Counted from the stretch's first letter, positions 21,578 through 33,777 are shown. The stretch is DNA of 64,000 bases from Aphanomyces cochlioides (GCA_019828595.1 JAHQRK010000007.1:1-64000); one strand, 5' to 3'. The notes: generated by a model not told the origin, from the letters alone. Numbers and translations are program-made.

Positions 21578-22439
21578 GTGAATTATCCGGATATCGAAAT
21601 CTCTTCATTTCACGAATGTCCAGCCGCTGGACAGCCGACTGCACCGCACAGAAAGTACTGCAACAACTCATTCACGACGGTCTCGTCGACGGATCGACTG
21701 AACCTTCTGAAGCGCGCGCCCTCGCACCTGAAGTGTTTAAAGACTTCAACAACACAGTATTTGCTCTGCACTTGCGAAACCCAAATATGGCAAACAGTAA
21801 GAATATTCGAGTTGCATAAATGAAGGATTTATTACGATACGCTTGATTAGATCTTCGAGTAACAACGAAACGAGCAAAAGGAGGAAGAGGGGTTGTTGAG
21901 AGAGACGATGGTGAGCTCGACATTCCCCAGATTGGGAAGCGAAAAGCGGCGGTAGTTCCACCACCACAGGATTTCGAAAAGTTCGACAACAACTCACTTC
22001 GAAATCCTGGGTACATTGTTGCCCCTTACTACGACCATACGACAGACGAATCCTGTGTTGGGATTGGTCTGTCGTTGATGAATGGAGGTAAATCAAGGCT
22101 CCTCGAAGTAAAGGCGGAAGACCCTTGGACCCTCGTATTGAAATACGAATGGGCTCCTGGACTTTTGTCCATTGCAAAAACTATAAAAAAGACAGTGACA
22201 CATCCGAGACAAAGCGCTGGGCCAAAGTCAACGCTTTTGCCCTTGCGATGAAAGCATTGACGAACAAGTTCGATAATGTCCCAACGTCAGCACAGGTAAT
22301 TGATTTACAACAGCCTGATGTGCCACAGAAGTCTCGTTTTAATGTTGGCCAAAACGCAGCCAACACCGAAGAGATACTAATGATCGAGTTCAAAGTTCAA
22401 GGCAGCTGTGGTGTAGCTGCGACTGTGAGTCGTATTTGA
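21578..22439 (+). pseudogene. Unidentified coding fragment
   Basis: Plus-strand frames look protein-like: SRWTADCTAQKVLQQLIHDG (21619 onwards), then, after an intron-like GTAAGA at 21796, an open stretch at about 21845-22250 (PQDFEKFDNNSLRNPGYIVA), and a further frame at 22185-22436. The pieces do not join in one frame. I do not recognise the family. It may be a partner protein of one of the neighbouring transposons. Confidence 0.35.
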
Positions 22440-22473
22440 AAGCTTCTTTTTCATAATGCATAATATATACTTG

Positions 22474-24525
22474 CACGACAAATTCCGTGACACGACACAT
22501 TCCGTGACATTTGTCATCTCGCGCTTTTGCCTCGCAAGGATTGGCTCATTTAATGATAATAAAAAGACGCGATTCTGACCAATCACAGACACGACGTATT
22601 GCCGTTCGAAACAGAGAAATCGACGAAGTTTTGTGGGTGATACGTCATTTCTCCCCCTTCCAACAAGACCTTCAGGGTTCCGCTATGAATGAAGATCTTC
22701 TCCAGAGGGTTGAAATGACCCTTATTGATGTCCGAGATAACAACATGTCTTGCAGAGGCGCTGCTGCCAAACATGGCATTGGTCGCATGCTCCTCGATCG
22801 GCGTCTTAAAGGGACTGTCGAAGTGAATGCAACCAACGGACCAGTTTCAGTTCTTACCCAGGGCGAGGAGATGGGCTTGATAGACGCCATCAATCAGCGC
22901 GCCCAACACGGCCAATGCTTTACAAACAACGAGTTGGCTGGGTTCATCCGTCGCTGTATTGACGAAAGCCCCCACGCACGCATAATTCCAAGTGGTTTTC
23001 CATCCAAACGATTCGTTCAACGATTCGTCAAGCGTCACAAAGACAAAATATCACACCGACAAGCGCAGTTTTTAGAGACCAATCGCGCAATGCGAAGCAC
23101 GGAGGAAGTCGTCACTGATCACTATTCTGCAATTGAGAAAGTTATTCGCGACAATGGCATTACACCCGAACGGCTATGGAATTTGGACGAAATTGGCATG
23201 TGTGCCCAAGGTTCAAGAAACAAACGACGAGTCATTGCTCCAAAGGGACAAGCGGCTAACGTTCAGATCTCACAATGCCGTCGAAACGTATCTGCATTGG
23301 TCTGTATGAATGCTGCAGGGGACTACTTGCCACATTTCTTTATATTCCCTGGAAAAAATATTGCACAACGGTGGACTCACGGTGCCATGGAAGGCTCAAA
23401 CTTTGCTGCTTCCGAATCGTCATTCTTGACAACGAAGCTTTTTGTTCAATACTTTACTTGGTTTGTGGACCAAATTGCCCCCCAGCGACCTGTTTTGTTG
23501 TGCATGGATGGATACAAAGCCCATTGGTCGGCTCGAACACTTGCTTATGCAAAGGAGAATGGTCTACTGCTGTATGCTCTTCCATCACACATATCACACT
23601 TTTTGCAGCCACTTGACGCAACAGTTTTTTCCATTTCAAACGCAATCTGGACAAAGAAATTGTCAATTTCATATCGTTAAACAAAACAACGCCAGAGCTG
23701 GGTGACATGGTTGCCGTTGGATCTCGGGCTTTGGCCAAAAGCGTCTCAAGGGCAAACATTGTAAGTGGTTTTGAGAAGACCGGACTGTGGCCTTTGTGCT
23801 TGGATGTGATGTTATCAATGATAGTTGGTGATCAGCCACACTCAATGCAACGAACAGTGCTCATCCAGCCAGCAATCTCCATATCACCCGCGGCTGATGT
23901 CTTGCTTCGAGAGCTCAACATTGATCCCGATGCTGCTCGAGTCGTCCATCTGAACACATCTCATTTGATTGAGATGAAGCAACGCTTGAAAGCCCCAAAG
24001 GCACAAGACACATGGGTTCACGGGGGCTGCTTGATGACTACAGAAGCAATTATAAAGGCCGTGAAGGAGAGAGAAGACGCGAACCTTGAAAAGCAACGCG
24101 TTATGGCCGAAAACAAGAAAGCACGCGACATACGACGCTCTGCTGCTGTCTTGAAGAAACTGCAAGTTGCAATCAAGAACAAAGAAAAGATGGAAAGAAG
24201 AACTATGGCGATGGAGGACAAGCAAAAGCCCACGCGACGCAAGCGCAAACGCGCGGTCCACGACGAAAGTGAGCACATGGTAGTTGCTGGCGTATTGTGA
24301 GGTTTTCCGGATACGGATAGTGATGTCACGGAATATGCCATCAGGATTATTTGTGCCCATCATAAGTCAAAAATTCATCACGTTTTTATCTTGGAACACC
24401 ATGTTTTTTTTGCATCAACAAACTGCGTTTTTCTTCCTCTATCGAACCCACTATATATTACTGTGTGCAACAAATAGTAAGTCGCTCAATGTGTGCTGTT
24501 GAAACATGTCACGGAACCTGTCGTA
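22474..24525 (+). mobile_element. Pogo-like DNA transposon (pogo C)
   Basis: The left end reads (C)ACGACAAATTCCGTGACA at 22474, and the right end at 24525 is its imperfect reverse complement (about 17 of 21). The motif CACGACA.ATTCCGTGACA is repeated at once at 22491, and GTCACGGAATATG recurs inside the right end at 24325, so each end carries two copies. A clear TA duplication was not found, so the exact outer border may be off by a few bases. Confidence 0.7.
22685..24300 (+). pseudogene. Pogo-type DDE transposase, one frameshift
   Basis: Starting at the ATG at 22685, the protein has a helix-turn-helix region (MSCRGAAAKHGIGRMLLDRR), a CENP-B-like segment (FPSKRFVQRFVKRHKDKIS) and the DDE core LWNLDEIGMC, LLCMDGYKAHWSA and FLQPLDATVF. 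The frame breaks at a run of six T at 23624-23629 and resumes as NLDKEIVNFISLNKTTPELGDMVAVG (given in part), continuing into a Lys/Arg-rich coiled tail to 24300. The first ATG of the longer frame (22511) lies within the terminal repeat and is unlikely to be the start. Confidence 0.8.
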
Positions 24526-25486
24526 TGAGTATAATAAAATTCAATTTTAATTGTGTGATAACATTGAAAGCTACACCACAAAAGCTTGTCGAAACGTGAA
24601 TCCGAACAATATTGCTACAGCTACGATCTTTCCCGCAGCCTCCAGGAGGTCTAGTCAATCAATTGATTTGAGTCGTATGGTTAAAATTAAATGATACTAG
24701 TATCTGCTTGCCACGTCCTATTTTGTCCCTTGCATGTAATGACTTCAATTGAGTTAAACATTTCTGCAATGGCGGTACACCATCAACATAAGGACATGAC
24801 GCTCGAATCACTGCACCTAATGACAAGGGGCATCGGTATGAAATGAGGAGTTTTCACTGGAAATGGTTTCTCCCTGATTGTATTATAACATATTGTGACT
24901 TATTATTATAATATACTGATTGTTCTTCTCGCCAAATTCCTTCTGCGCTCATCAAAGACTTTATCTGGAGATGGGCTTTCAACATGTTGGACAAATCCAA
25001 ATTCACTGATTGTTCATGACTCTGGCATTGCATCACAATTCTCAGGTTGAGAGCTTTCTCTTCTGACTTGTGGATTTTTCCTCTCTTGTTTATCCGGTCA
25101 ATGACATGCGAACGACGTTTGCAACGATAGATTGAATCAGGCGACTCCTTGCCCCTTCTCATTGGCTGCCAATTTCCACTTGAAACAGGGATATAACAAT
25201 GTTGTTGAATCTATTCCTGATGCCACGGTAAGAGAAGTATCATGGCCGCTCATCTTCCGACCAGAAACAACAAAACAATGCTCGACCACTTGAGATCTAT
25301 CTACCTATCAGCCGAATGCGACTTGCGCTCGTCGATCTTCTGCAATTGTTGCACTCTGTCCGCCAAAATTACATAGGCTTTCCATGTGAGTAATCCTATC
25401 CCGCATGGTGATTTCAGCCTCTTGAGTCTGGATTCCCCTCTTATCCGGACAAGTATCCCGGATTTCCTCTGGCTCCTTCAAGTAGT
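24526..25486. other. Intergenic region and likely MFS promoter
   Basis: This is the border between the transposon bed and the first ordinary gene. No coding frame is convincing. TTATCCGGACAA at 25441-25452, 35 bp before the first ATG of the transporter, resembles the TTATCCGGATAA palindrome of the subtelomere and of the zinc-finger gene. Confidence 0.45.
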
Positions 25487-27061
25487 GTGCCTTTTCCACT
25501 TTCAAATTTGTTCCCCGAAGGATTGGCCATGGGGTTTAAGCTCAACAATGTCGCGCACATCTTCGCGCTGCTCTGTGCGATCAATATGCTCAACTACATT
25601 GATCGAGGTATTATCCCTGGCGCCCCCGTCGAGTTTCAAGCCTTCGTGCAGCAGACGATTGAGAAACAATCGTTTCTCAATTCAATCACCAATTCGACAG
25701 ACCGCCATGACACCAGTCATGTGAGTACGTACATCGGTGTTCTTGTCTCGTCTTTCATTGCCTCGTACTCGATCTTCATTTGCATCTTCGGTTACATGTC
25801 CATGACCCGTCGTCCCTTCTTGTTGTCAGCAATTGGCCTTTTCATTTGGGTGATTGCTATTGTGTTGTGCGGTCTTGCCAAGCCTATCAAGAGCTTCTAC
25901 CTCCTTCTTGCCGGTCGTCTCCTCAGTGGTATTGGTGAATCCTCTTTCCACGCTACGACTCCTCCATTTATCGATGAATTTGCCCCAACCAAGTCGCGCA
26001 CCCTGTGGCTCGGATTTTTCTACTGCGGTATTTCCGTCGGCACGGCTCTCGGCTATGGTTACGGTGGTGCCTTGGCCCATGTTTGGGACTGGGCTTTCTA
26101 CATCACAGCTATCATCATGTTCCCAATGGCTTATGCCTGCTGGCAATGGATTCCTCTGCACTATGACTACCCACTTGCCCATGGTGCTCCCAAGGAGCTT
26201 GAAGGCATTGAAAGTCGCCCAAGCCTTGCGGGTCCTGGTAGCTTGAATCAAGCTGAAGTGCAAGCTGAAGTTTCCAAGGAATTGAACCACAACCCGTCCG
26301 CAATCCAAGATATCATTGTCATTGTCAAAGAACCCATGTTTATCTCGGCTACGTTGGGTGTGGCTGCCTATTCATTCACTCTAGCTGGTATGGGTGCATT
26401 CATGCCTGCCATTTTGATTGGCTCGGACATTTTGGGCGAAGGCATTGCTTCGTTGGCTTTTGGTGGTCTTACAGTTGTCGCTGGTGTCATCGGTTCGCCT
26501 CTAGGTGGCTGGCTCGTCGATCGCCAAAGCCGTGGCCATGAAGAAGACGAAACCTACCGATGCTACATTGCTGCTCGCCAGATGATTGTGTGTATGACCA
26601 TTGGTGTCATCTTTGGTTTCCTTGCCTTAGCCTTCATGGGTAATACTGCCATCTTCATCGTGTGCATGCTGTTGGCTCTCATCTTTGTCTTCACAACTCA
26701 AGCTGCACAAACTCTCGTTATCCTCTACTCCGTTGCCAAGCATCGTCGTGGTTTTGCGATGGGTCTCAACACACTTTTCCTTCACGTTCTTGGTGATGTC
26801 CCCTCGCCAATTGTCCTCGGTGCTCTTAAGGATGCTTGGGCCCCGAACTGCGGTAGCGTGTGGAACGAAAAGAACGAAGCCAAGTTAGACCCCAACTGCT
26901 ATCTTGACAAGTCAGGCTTGCGCAACGTCCTTCTCTTCTCTGTTGCATGGCTTGTGTGGTCTGTCCTCACGTGGACAGCTTCGTACTTCATTGCCCGCCG
27001 CCGACTGAACAATGCGAAGAAGGATTTGGCTCTCGCTGAAACCCCCATCCGATCTGAATAA
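25487..27061 (+). CDS. Spinster-like major facilitator transporter
   Basis: A single-exon gene for 524 residues with about 12 membrane segments. The start region (IFALLCAINMLNYIDRGIIP) is the first membrane helix with the NYxDR motif of spinster (SPNS) proteins, and GRLLSGIGESSFHATTPPFI matches the conserved helix 4-5 loop; GGWLVDRQSRG is the loop after helix 8. Family members move sphingolipids or lysophospholipids across lysosomal or plasma membranes; the substrate here is inference. The ATG at 25529 (MGFKLNN) is an equally plausible start, which would remove 14 residues before the first helix. A central loop (about residues 235-270) is hydrophilic. Confidence 0.88.
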   Translation: MPFPLSNLFPEGLAMGFKLNNVAHIFALLCAINMLNYIDRGIIPGAPVEFQAFVQQTIEKQSFLNSITNSTDRHDTSHVSTYIGVLVSSFIASYSIFICIFGYMSMTRRPFLLSAIGLFIWVIAIVLCGLAKPIKSFYLLLAGRLLSGIGESSFHATTPPFIDEFAPTKSRTLWLGFFYCGISVGTALGYGYGGALAHVWDWAFYITAIIMFPMAYACWQWIPLHYDYPLAHGAPKELEGIESRPSLAGPGSLNQAEVQAEVSKELNHNPSAIQDIIVIVKEPMFISATLGVAAYSFTLAGMGAFMPAILIGSDILGEGIASLAFGGLTVVAGVIGSPLGGWLVDRQSRGHEEDETYRCYIAARQMIVCMTIGVIFGFLALAFMGNTAIFIVCMLLALIFVFTTQAAQTLVILYSVAKHRRGFAMGLNTLFLHVLGDVPSPIVLGALKDAWAPNCGSVWNEKNEAKLDPNCYLDKSGLRNVLLFSVAWLVWSVLTWTASYFIARRRLNNAKKDLALAETPIRSE

Positions 27062-27702
27062 ATGTTGTAGATAATCTTATTTCACACTTTGAAATGTCCA
27101 TCAATCCATGTCTTCAATCAAGATTCATTTGCAATTTTCTAGAAAAAACAAAGGTCGCGGTTTCCTCTCTAGGTTTTGAAACCTCAAAATCAAGGACTAG
27201 CAGTATGAAACCCGGCCTTTTGCTGGATACGAAAGAAACGAGGGGACATTTGGATCTGGTACTCCTCATTGAGCAGTTTCTGATGCTAGGATTGTCCTAC
27301 AGTACGTACCAGTACTTCCCCATGCATAATCTTCTGGGCAAGCCTTTGCTTGCTCGCTACTTGATCGCAATCAATTTCACGCAAAAAATATATATAGAAG
27401 CAAAAGACGCTGCCTGAGAGCAAGTCCACGCATTATAGTCGTCAAGCTTTGGACTTTGGACAGACAGAAACGAGTTGCTTCGACCAGTATGCACTGCCAA
27501 CATTCCATGCGAAAGATTTGTTTTCTATTTTTAGACCACGAAGTCGTTTCTTGCGTGAAAGCGCATCGATCCATGAATCAGCAGTAGTGCAGCCGACAAA
27601 AGGATCTTCTGCTTTATTCATGACATCTCTTGTTCTGTGACGATTGTAAATAAGTCGCCACACTTCTCGTCGGCCTAAGACTTTTCTCCTGCTCCCTGAC
27701 CA
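27062..27702. other. Intergenic region
   Basis: Contains the 3' end of the transporter transcript and the promoter of the mucin-like gene. No frame longer than about 100 codons looks like a gene. Confidence 0.45.
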
Positions 27703-30700
27703 ATGTCGACGGTTACAATGATGGAGCCGTTTCGTTTTGTTTGTCGGACGCATGCTATGCCTCTCAAAATTACTTTGATGCACTCGCTGCTGGAGCAAAG
27801 ATCGACTCGATCCTACGGGAGTGAATTCCAGGAGACTGATTTATTCCTTCGCGGTTTACACAGTCGATACACACCCAGAAAGAGGAAATCACGACGATTA
27901 CTCCGGCTCCTTGCACTCACTGCCGTAGCAGCAAGCGTTGTCGCTCTTATTGCAATAGCAGCAGTCACAGGGTCTTTTACCCACTACGAAGATCTTGTTG
28001 CACAAGGTAATTCAATGTCAATCTTCTAAGAAACTAATGTCTCCAAGCTCCTAAGGCCCCAATCGTAACATTGCAAGCATCGACTGCCTGTACGAAAGTA
28101 AGTGTTGCGGGAGATGCGACGTTTTGTATTGTTGGATCTACGTGCGGAGCTGATGCCGGAACTCGATGTCCAGCCAAGGGCGCAGTAACTTCCATAGATT
28201 GTCGGCAAGGAATCCTAAGTTTCGTCAACTTGACGACGTGTATTGCGCCGTACAATGCAATTTGCTCATGGTTACCGCAAGGTGGAAAAGGATGTGTCTA
28301 TAACATTCCCAAACAAGCCATTGAGAAACCGTCAGACACTGCCACCAAACAACCGACTACAAAACCACCAGGTACGAGGACGACAGCAGATTGTCTAGTT
28401 TACGACTCCAATACAGGACCGACAATACCACCGCTCTCTTCGAATGACCCCCAGATATCCAACGTCGTTCTTACACCTACTCCAACCTCACTTCCAACAA
28501 CCGCCAGTCCTGCTCTCGCGCCGCCTTCCACTCCCCCCGTCCCACCCCCGACCACAACAAACCCTCCCATCACTCCTAGTCCTACACCACAAAGCACAAC
28601 AAAATTGCCGGACACACAATCAACTAGCTCCGGGGCTGCATCTCAGTCAGATTCAGGTCTTATAGTTGTATCGAGAACTACATCGACGCCAACGACGACT
28701 GCACAACCAACAACAAGAAGTCCGACGACAACTCTGCGCGTTGGCTCAGATAGCGTTCTGCTTCCTGCATCTACAACAACGCCACTACCAACCACTGCAC
28801 GCCCAGTTCAAAGTCCCACAGCTCAATTACCAACTACTTCAATACCAGCATCCCCAACAACTTCTCCAGCACCAACCAATTCACCAACAACAACTACAAC
28901 ACCGACCGTAAATCCAACTCCCGCGCCAACGTCAAAACCGAGTAGACCTCAAGCCACATTTGTGGCTGTCGTCGGGGGGAGCAAGACTACCACGGTTGTA
29001 CCGACAACAGTCAATCCTACGAAGAGTGCTCAGATACCAGCGCCAACGACAGGAACGCCCTCAACGAATCCACCCACAACTCAAGTCCCAACAACACAAC
29101 TTCCAACAACAACTTTATCGCCCGTTAGTTCCACGCCTGCTCCTACTTCAGTAAGCCCAACGAAGAGCATACAGACACCAGCGCCAACGACAGGAACGCC
29201 CTCAACAAATCCACCCACAGCCCAAGTCCCAACAACACAACTTCGAACACAGCTTCCAACAACAACTTTATCGCCCGTTAGTTCCACGCCTGCTCCTACT
29301 TCAGTAAGCCCAACGAAGAGTGCTCAGACGCCAGAGCCGACATCACACACAACTCAAGTCCCATCATCAACTTCCTTCCTCGTTACCGCAACGACTACAG
29401 CCAGCCCTACGACTAGCGTAACAACGCCATGGCCAACAAAAGCTACTGCCCAAACAAGTCAGACTACTACTCAAGTCTCTACGATGCAAATTCCAACGAC
29501 ACAGTCAGTCCAGACGACACTACTTCCAACCACAACGTCATCGCCCATCAGTCCCACGCCTGGCCACACTACAATCAACCCAGAAATAAACGTACAGACG
29601 CCAGAGCCAACTACAATAGCTTCAACAACGAGCCAACCAACAACCCAAATCTCAACAACAGAACTCTCAGCGACACAACCAGTACACACGACACTTCTTC
29701 CAACGACGACTAAGTCACCACTCAGTCTTACACCTACTACATCTGGTTCCCCCACATCGCAAACCACAATGACATCTACCCCTCCACCAGTAACCTCACT
29801 GCCAACAACGACACCCGTAGATGATTCAAAGCCCGCTTCGCAGCCATCAACTGAGCGTCCTTCTTCCTCCCAATCCATTACGCCACCAGTTCAGCAACCT
29901 TCAACAACAACAAACAGCAACTCTCCATCGTCAACTGACCTTCCAACAAGTCCCAGCGCTCCCTCAACATCAAATCTACCCGTAACCACCACAACTGCAA
30001 CATCTTCGACGCAGGCACCAACAATCACAAGCTCTCCAGAACCAACCATGGAACCAACCATGGAACCAACTACTATTACCGCAACAGTCCGACTTTCACC
30101 AACGCCGACTTCAACGATAACATCAAAGCCGACAACACCTCAAGCTACGTATGTGGCTCTCCCAATCACCAACAAACCGACCTCAAAAACAGCTACGACC
30201 CTCCATCCAACGACGATGGAGCCAACCCCAGCGCCAGCTACAGTCGCCCCTCTGACAAACCAACCCACGACACAAATTTCTACAACAGCTTCTTTGAATC
30301 CGACACCAACAACACCTCTTCCCCCCACACCACCAACAAACACGAGTGACTCGACAATATCAACAACTCAACCTGCATCGAGTCCATCAACACAAGCTCC
30401 AGTACCTCTCAGTCAACCAACAAGCCAAATAGTAACAACTGAAGTTCCAACGACCGCTTCCTTCAGCCCTGCAACCACAACACCTGCAACACCAGCACCT
30501 GTCACCACAACGACACCAGAAACTACCACGCCAACTACTATGTTTCCGGACACTCCAGTTCCAACAGACACCAGCTCTCCCCAAATAAACACTCCGGTGC
30601 CCCAGCAAACGAGCTCGCCAGCTCCTGAGCCTATAACTACTTCTGCGCCTCAATCACCTAGCCAAGCCATGACCTTAAATCCACCTACGAGTCAACCAAC

Positions 30701-32577
30701 TTCTGCTCCTGCTACAGTCCCTCCTCCAATCACGAATGCACCTACAATCCAAGACCCATTAACAACCAGTACTTCCAACAGTCCTGCTACGACTTCACCA
30801 GAGATACAACAGCCTTCTACTACACTCACCCCTCATCCTACTTCCACTTCAACCTCCGAAACGACCTCTTATCCCCCCAGGCCAACAACCACAAGTATCA
30901 GTGATTCTGAGCCTGCATCGCAAACACCCGCAAAAACTCCCCCTTCACAGCAACCAAACACCACGCATGATGAACAAACACCTTCACCAACTGTGAGCAG
31001 CAACGCTCCATTACCATCTGAAACACCGTCTCCTCTGACGACGACTGCAGTATCAAGTCTTCCAACTACACTCGATCCACATACCAGGCAACCCACTACG
31101 GTAGTTTTACCAGTGGATCATGCCACAACTATAGCTCCAACAACCTCCTTCAGCCCTACAACAACTCCAACAGATGCATCAAGTCTGACTACCTCTCGAG
31201 CCCCCCAGCCGACAACACAATCTGCTGCTGAGCCAATTTCCACATCTCCTCGGCCAACAACTTCATCGACCCCAGAATCAGCATCCACTTCCCTTCAACC
31301 AACAACCACGTCTCCACCAACGACATCGTCGACACCAGAGCCAACATCCATGTCTTCTCCTCAGCCGATGACTGAATCGTCTCCAAAGCCAACAACCACG
31401 TCTCCACCAACGACATCGTCGACACCAGAGCCAACGTCCATTTCTTCTCCTCAGCCGATGACTGAATCGTCTCCAAAGCCAACAACCACGTCTCCACCAA
31501 CGACATCGTCGACACCAGAGCCAACGTCCATTTCTTCTCCTCAGCCGATGACTGAATCGTCTCCAAAGCCAACAAGTACTTCTCTTCAACCAACAACCAC
31601 GTCTCCACCAACGACATCGTCGACACCAGAGCCAACGTCCATTTCTTCTCCTCAGCCGATGACTGAATCGTCTCCAAAGCCAACAAGTACTTCTCTTCAA
31701 CCAACAACCACGTCTCCACCAACGACATCGACGACACCAGAGCCAACATCCATTTCTTCTCCTCAGCCTATGACTGAACCTCTGCCTACCACTCAGCCAT
31801 CAACCCAAACTGCCCCATCAGTGCAGCCGGAAACTACCTCGTCGCCAGCTTCCAGAAGATGCTCATACGTGGATGACAACGACGGGATCTTGAGAGCAAT
31901 GGACAGAGATTCAAGCTGCTCTGTGAGTTTGCCTGAGCTTTTGGAATACATGTACGCGCGTGAAGAAGCTGAAGCGAATACATTTGAAGATGCTACGAAG
32001 AGGGAGATGAACGCGACGATCGCTCGCTTTGAATTCCAAATTGAGTGCATTCGAAGTTACTACGCCTCTGTGAGTACTTCTACTCTTGTTTAATTGACGC
32101 TTTACTCTTGTAGAACCATACAATATCAAGCCACACCGAGCTGGACCAAGTTTTGGAGCTGCTGCATCAGTCTTGCACCCCACCGAACGCAACTAGCACT
32201 GCACAACCCACGACATCCACACCAGAGGCTTCACCCAACACGAAGTGCTCCTTTGTGGATGATAAATGGGGTATACTCCAAGCTATGGACACCGACTCAA
32301 GCTGCTCAGTGAGCTTGTCGGAGCTCTTGGCTTTTGTCCGTTTGGAGAAAGACATCAAGATAGCAGCCCTCCAAAATACAACACAAGTATTCATCACGTC
32401 CACAGTGGCAAGCTATGATCTTCCACCAGAGTGTGTCCAGCGAATTAATAGCTCGGTACGTCAATCGTGTGTACTTTCATTGAAATTGTCTTTTAGGACA
32501 TCTTTAAACAAACCATATCAACCCATCACGATCTAGAGTCTCTGCTCGCCACGTTGCGGCAGAACTGCGGAGTTTAA
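27703..32577 (+). CDS. Mucin-like type II membrane protein with two EF-hand modules
   Basis: Four exons (27703-28006, 28048-32069, 32114-32455, 32497-32577; introns of 41, 44 and 41 bp) give 1582 residues. A basic stretch (RKRKSRR) precedes one membrane helix at about 66-90, which suggests the N-terminus is inside and the rest outside. A Cys-rich domain of about 75 residues follows. Then come about 1,050 residues dominated by Thr, Pro and Ser, suited to dense O-glycosylation. The C-terminus holds two similar modules, each with an EF-hand-like loop: DRDSSCSVSLPE near residue 1387 and DTDSSCSVSLSE near 1501, with flanking cysteines. It is probably a cell-surface or cell-wall protein. Function unknown. 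Confidence 0.8.
31299..31760 (+). repeat. Minisatellite inside the mucin domain
   Basis: A 90-bp unit encoding 30 residues (PTTTSPPTTSSTPEPTS...SPKP) is repeated about five times, the later copies carrying a short extra segment (PTSTSLQ). The copies are nearly identical, so repeat number probably varies between strains. Confidence 0.8.
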
Positions 32578-32680
32578 AATTCTTACAAACATATCTAAAT
32601 ACATAGTAGAAATAACTTTAACATCGCAATGTTCACATGCTCATTTTCGACACAAACGACCAAGGGACGCAATGTTTCGT

Positions 32681-32738
32681 AAACCCTTCAACCCCAACCC
32701 CCTTAACCCCTTTGGTTCATGGCATTTTATCCGGATAA
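32681..32738 (+). promoter_or_regulatory. C-rich telobox-like tract and palindrome before the zinc-finger gene
   Basis: AACCCTTCAACCCCAACCCC at 32681 onward continues as CCTTAACCCC. It is followed by the 12-bp palindrome TTATCCGGATAA at 32727-32738, seven bases before the ATG. Similar C-rich tracts lie in the same orientation before the genes starting at 39509 and 41860. A regulatory role is inference. Confidence 0.45.
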
Positions 32739-32744
32739 GAAGGA

Positions 32745-33776
32745 ATGGTGTTACCTCATGGTGCAGGTCCAGAGAGTGCCAAGCTGGTTCGCCCAACTGA
32801 CATGGACGATGGTGACGCATTTGACGTCTACAGCTGTGTGGAAGAAAAAGCATTAGCGCTACTAGACGACAGTGCCATGAGGGACGAACCTTGGCTCGAA
32901 GACGATATGAAATACCTCGATAAACCTGGTCTGGACAAGGTCTTCATTTGCCACGAATGTGGAATCGTCTTCTCCAAGCCTTCACATCTAGCTCAACATG
33001 AGCTCAGCCACAAGTCTAAAGGGTTCTACTGTCCACATGAAGGATGCGAAAAGCTCTACACACGAAAAGATCACTTGACAAGACACATCAAGGTCGAACA
33101 CGACGATACAGCGCCAACCTTCACTTGCTCCTTGTGTCAAGCGACCTTCAGATACAAGCATGGACTGAGGCGTCATGAGATGGAGAAGCACCAAGTGAGT
33201 GCCGACAAGCCGTATCAATGTTCAGTATGCCATCAACATTTCAAAAAGAAGACTCAGCTTCAACAGCATTCGTTTTGCCACACTGGTGTGCCTCCATTTC
33301 CATGCCCAGACTGTGACCAAGCGTTCATGAAAAAATTCCAGCTCGACAAGCACAGACTCCGATCTCATGTGATTGCTACAGTTGTGTCGGTAGATTTCAA
33401 CTCGGACAAGCCGATTCCGGTGGACGACTTTGTCCCCACAAGGATAGAATGCCCAGAATGCCACGAATTCTTTCTCACGAAGAAGTCTCTTCGAGGACAC
33501 GTGCGAGGCGTCCACATGGCGCAGTCTTTCGAGTGCTCTGACTGCTCCAACTTATATTCTTCCCAAGCCAATTTGAACAAACACCGGCGAATAGCCCATG
33601 AAGTAGGCAGTGCCAAGTACAAGTGCGATCTCTGCCCACAAGCCTTTCATTACAAGCATGTCCTACGAAAGCACATGGAAAAGACCCACGACAGACCACA
33701 GCCTGCGAGGAAGCGCAAGCGCACTCAATTAGACGAAGAAGAGATCCGAAAACGCCTGATTGGCAACAACATTTAA
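32745..33776 (+). CDS. Eight-finger C2H2 zinc-finger protein, TFIIIA-like
   Basis: One exon, 343 residues. After an acidic N-terminus of about 65 residues come eight C2H2 fingers, from FICHECGIVFSKPSHLAQH to YKCDLCPQAFHYKHVLRKH. Fingers 5 and 6 are separated by a 20-residue linker. The C-terminus is basic (ARKRKRTQL), a likely nuclear signal. Tandem fingers with CxxxxC spacing in finger 2 (CPHEGC) and short linkers resemble transcription factor IIIA, which binds the 5S rRNA gene and 5S rRNA, but that assignment is tentative. Its stop codon is one base from the stop codon of the opposite gene. Confidence 0.75.
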   Translation: MVLPHGAGPESAKLVRPTDMDDGDAFDVYSCVEEKALALLDDSAMRDEPWLEDDMKYLDKPGLDKVFICHECGIVFSKPSHLAQHELSHKSKGFYCPHEGCEKLYTRKDHLTRHIKVEHDDTAPTFTCSLCQATFRYKHGLRRHEMEKHQVSADKPYQCSVCHQHFKKKTQLQQHSFCHTGVPPFPCPDCDQAFMKKFQLDKHRLRSHVIATVVSVDFNSDKPIPVDDFVPTRIECPECHEFFLTKKSLRGHVRGVHMAQSFECSDCSNLYSSQANLNKHRRIAHEVGSAKYKCDLCPQAFHYKHVLRKHMEKTHDRPQPARKRKRTQLDEEEIRKRLIGNNI

Positions 33777-33777
33777 G

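Noticed and set aside
21746..22177. 143-codon minus-strand frame
   Set aside because: The plus strand is more protein-like over the same stretch; the minus frame is Leu/Ser-rich without any pattern.
27442..27798. 118-codon minus-strand frame overlapping the mucin start
   Set aside because: It overlaps the first exon of a well-supported gene and has no recognisable motif.
31189..31749. Long minus-strand frames (up to 186 codons) opposite the mucin repeats
   Set aside because: They are produced by the 90-bp minisatellite on the coding strand and simply repeat its antisense; no start context or homology.
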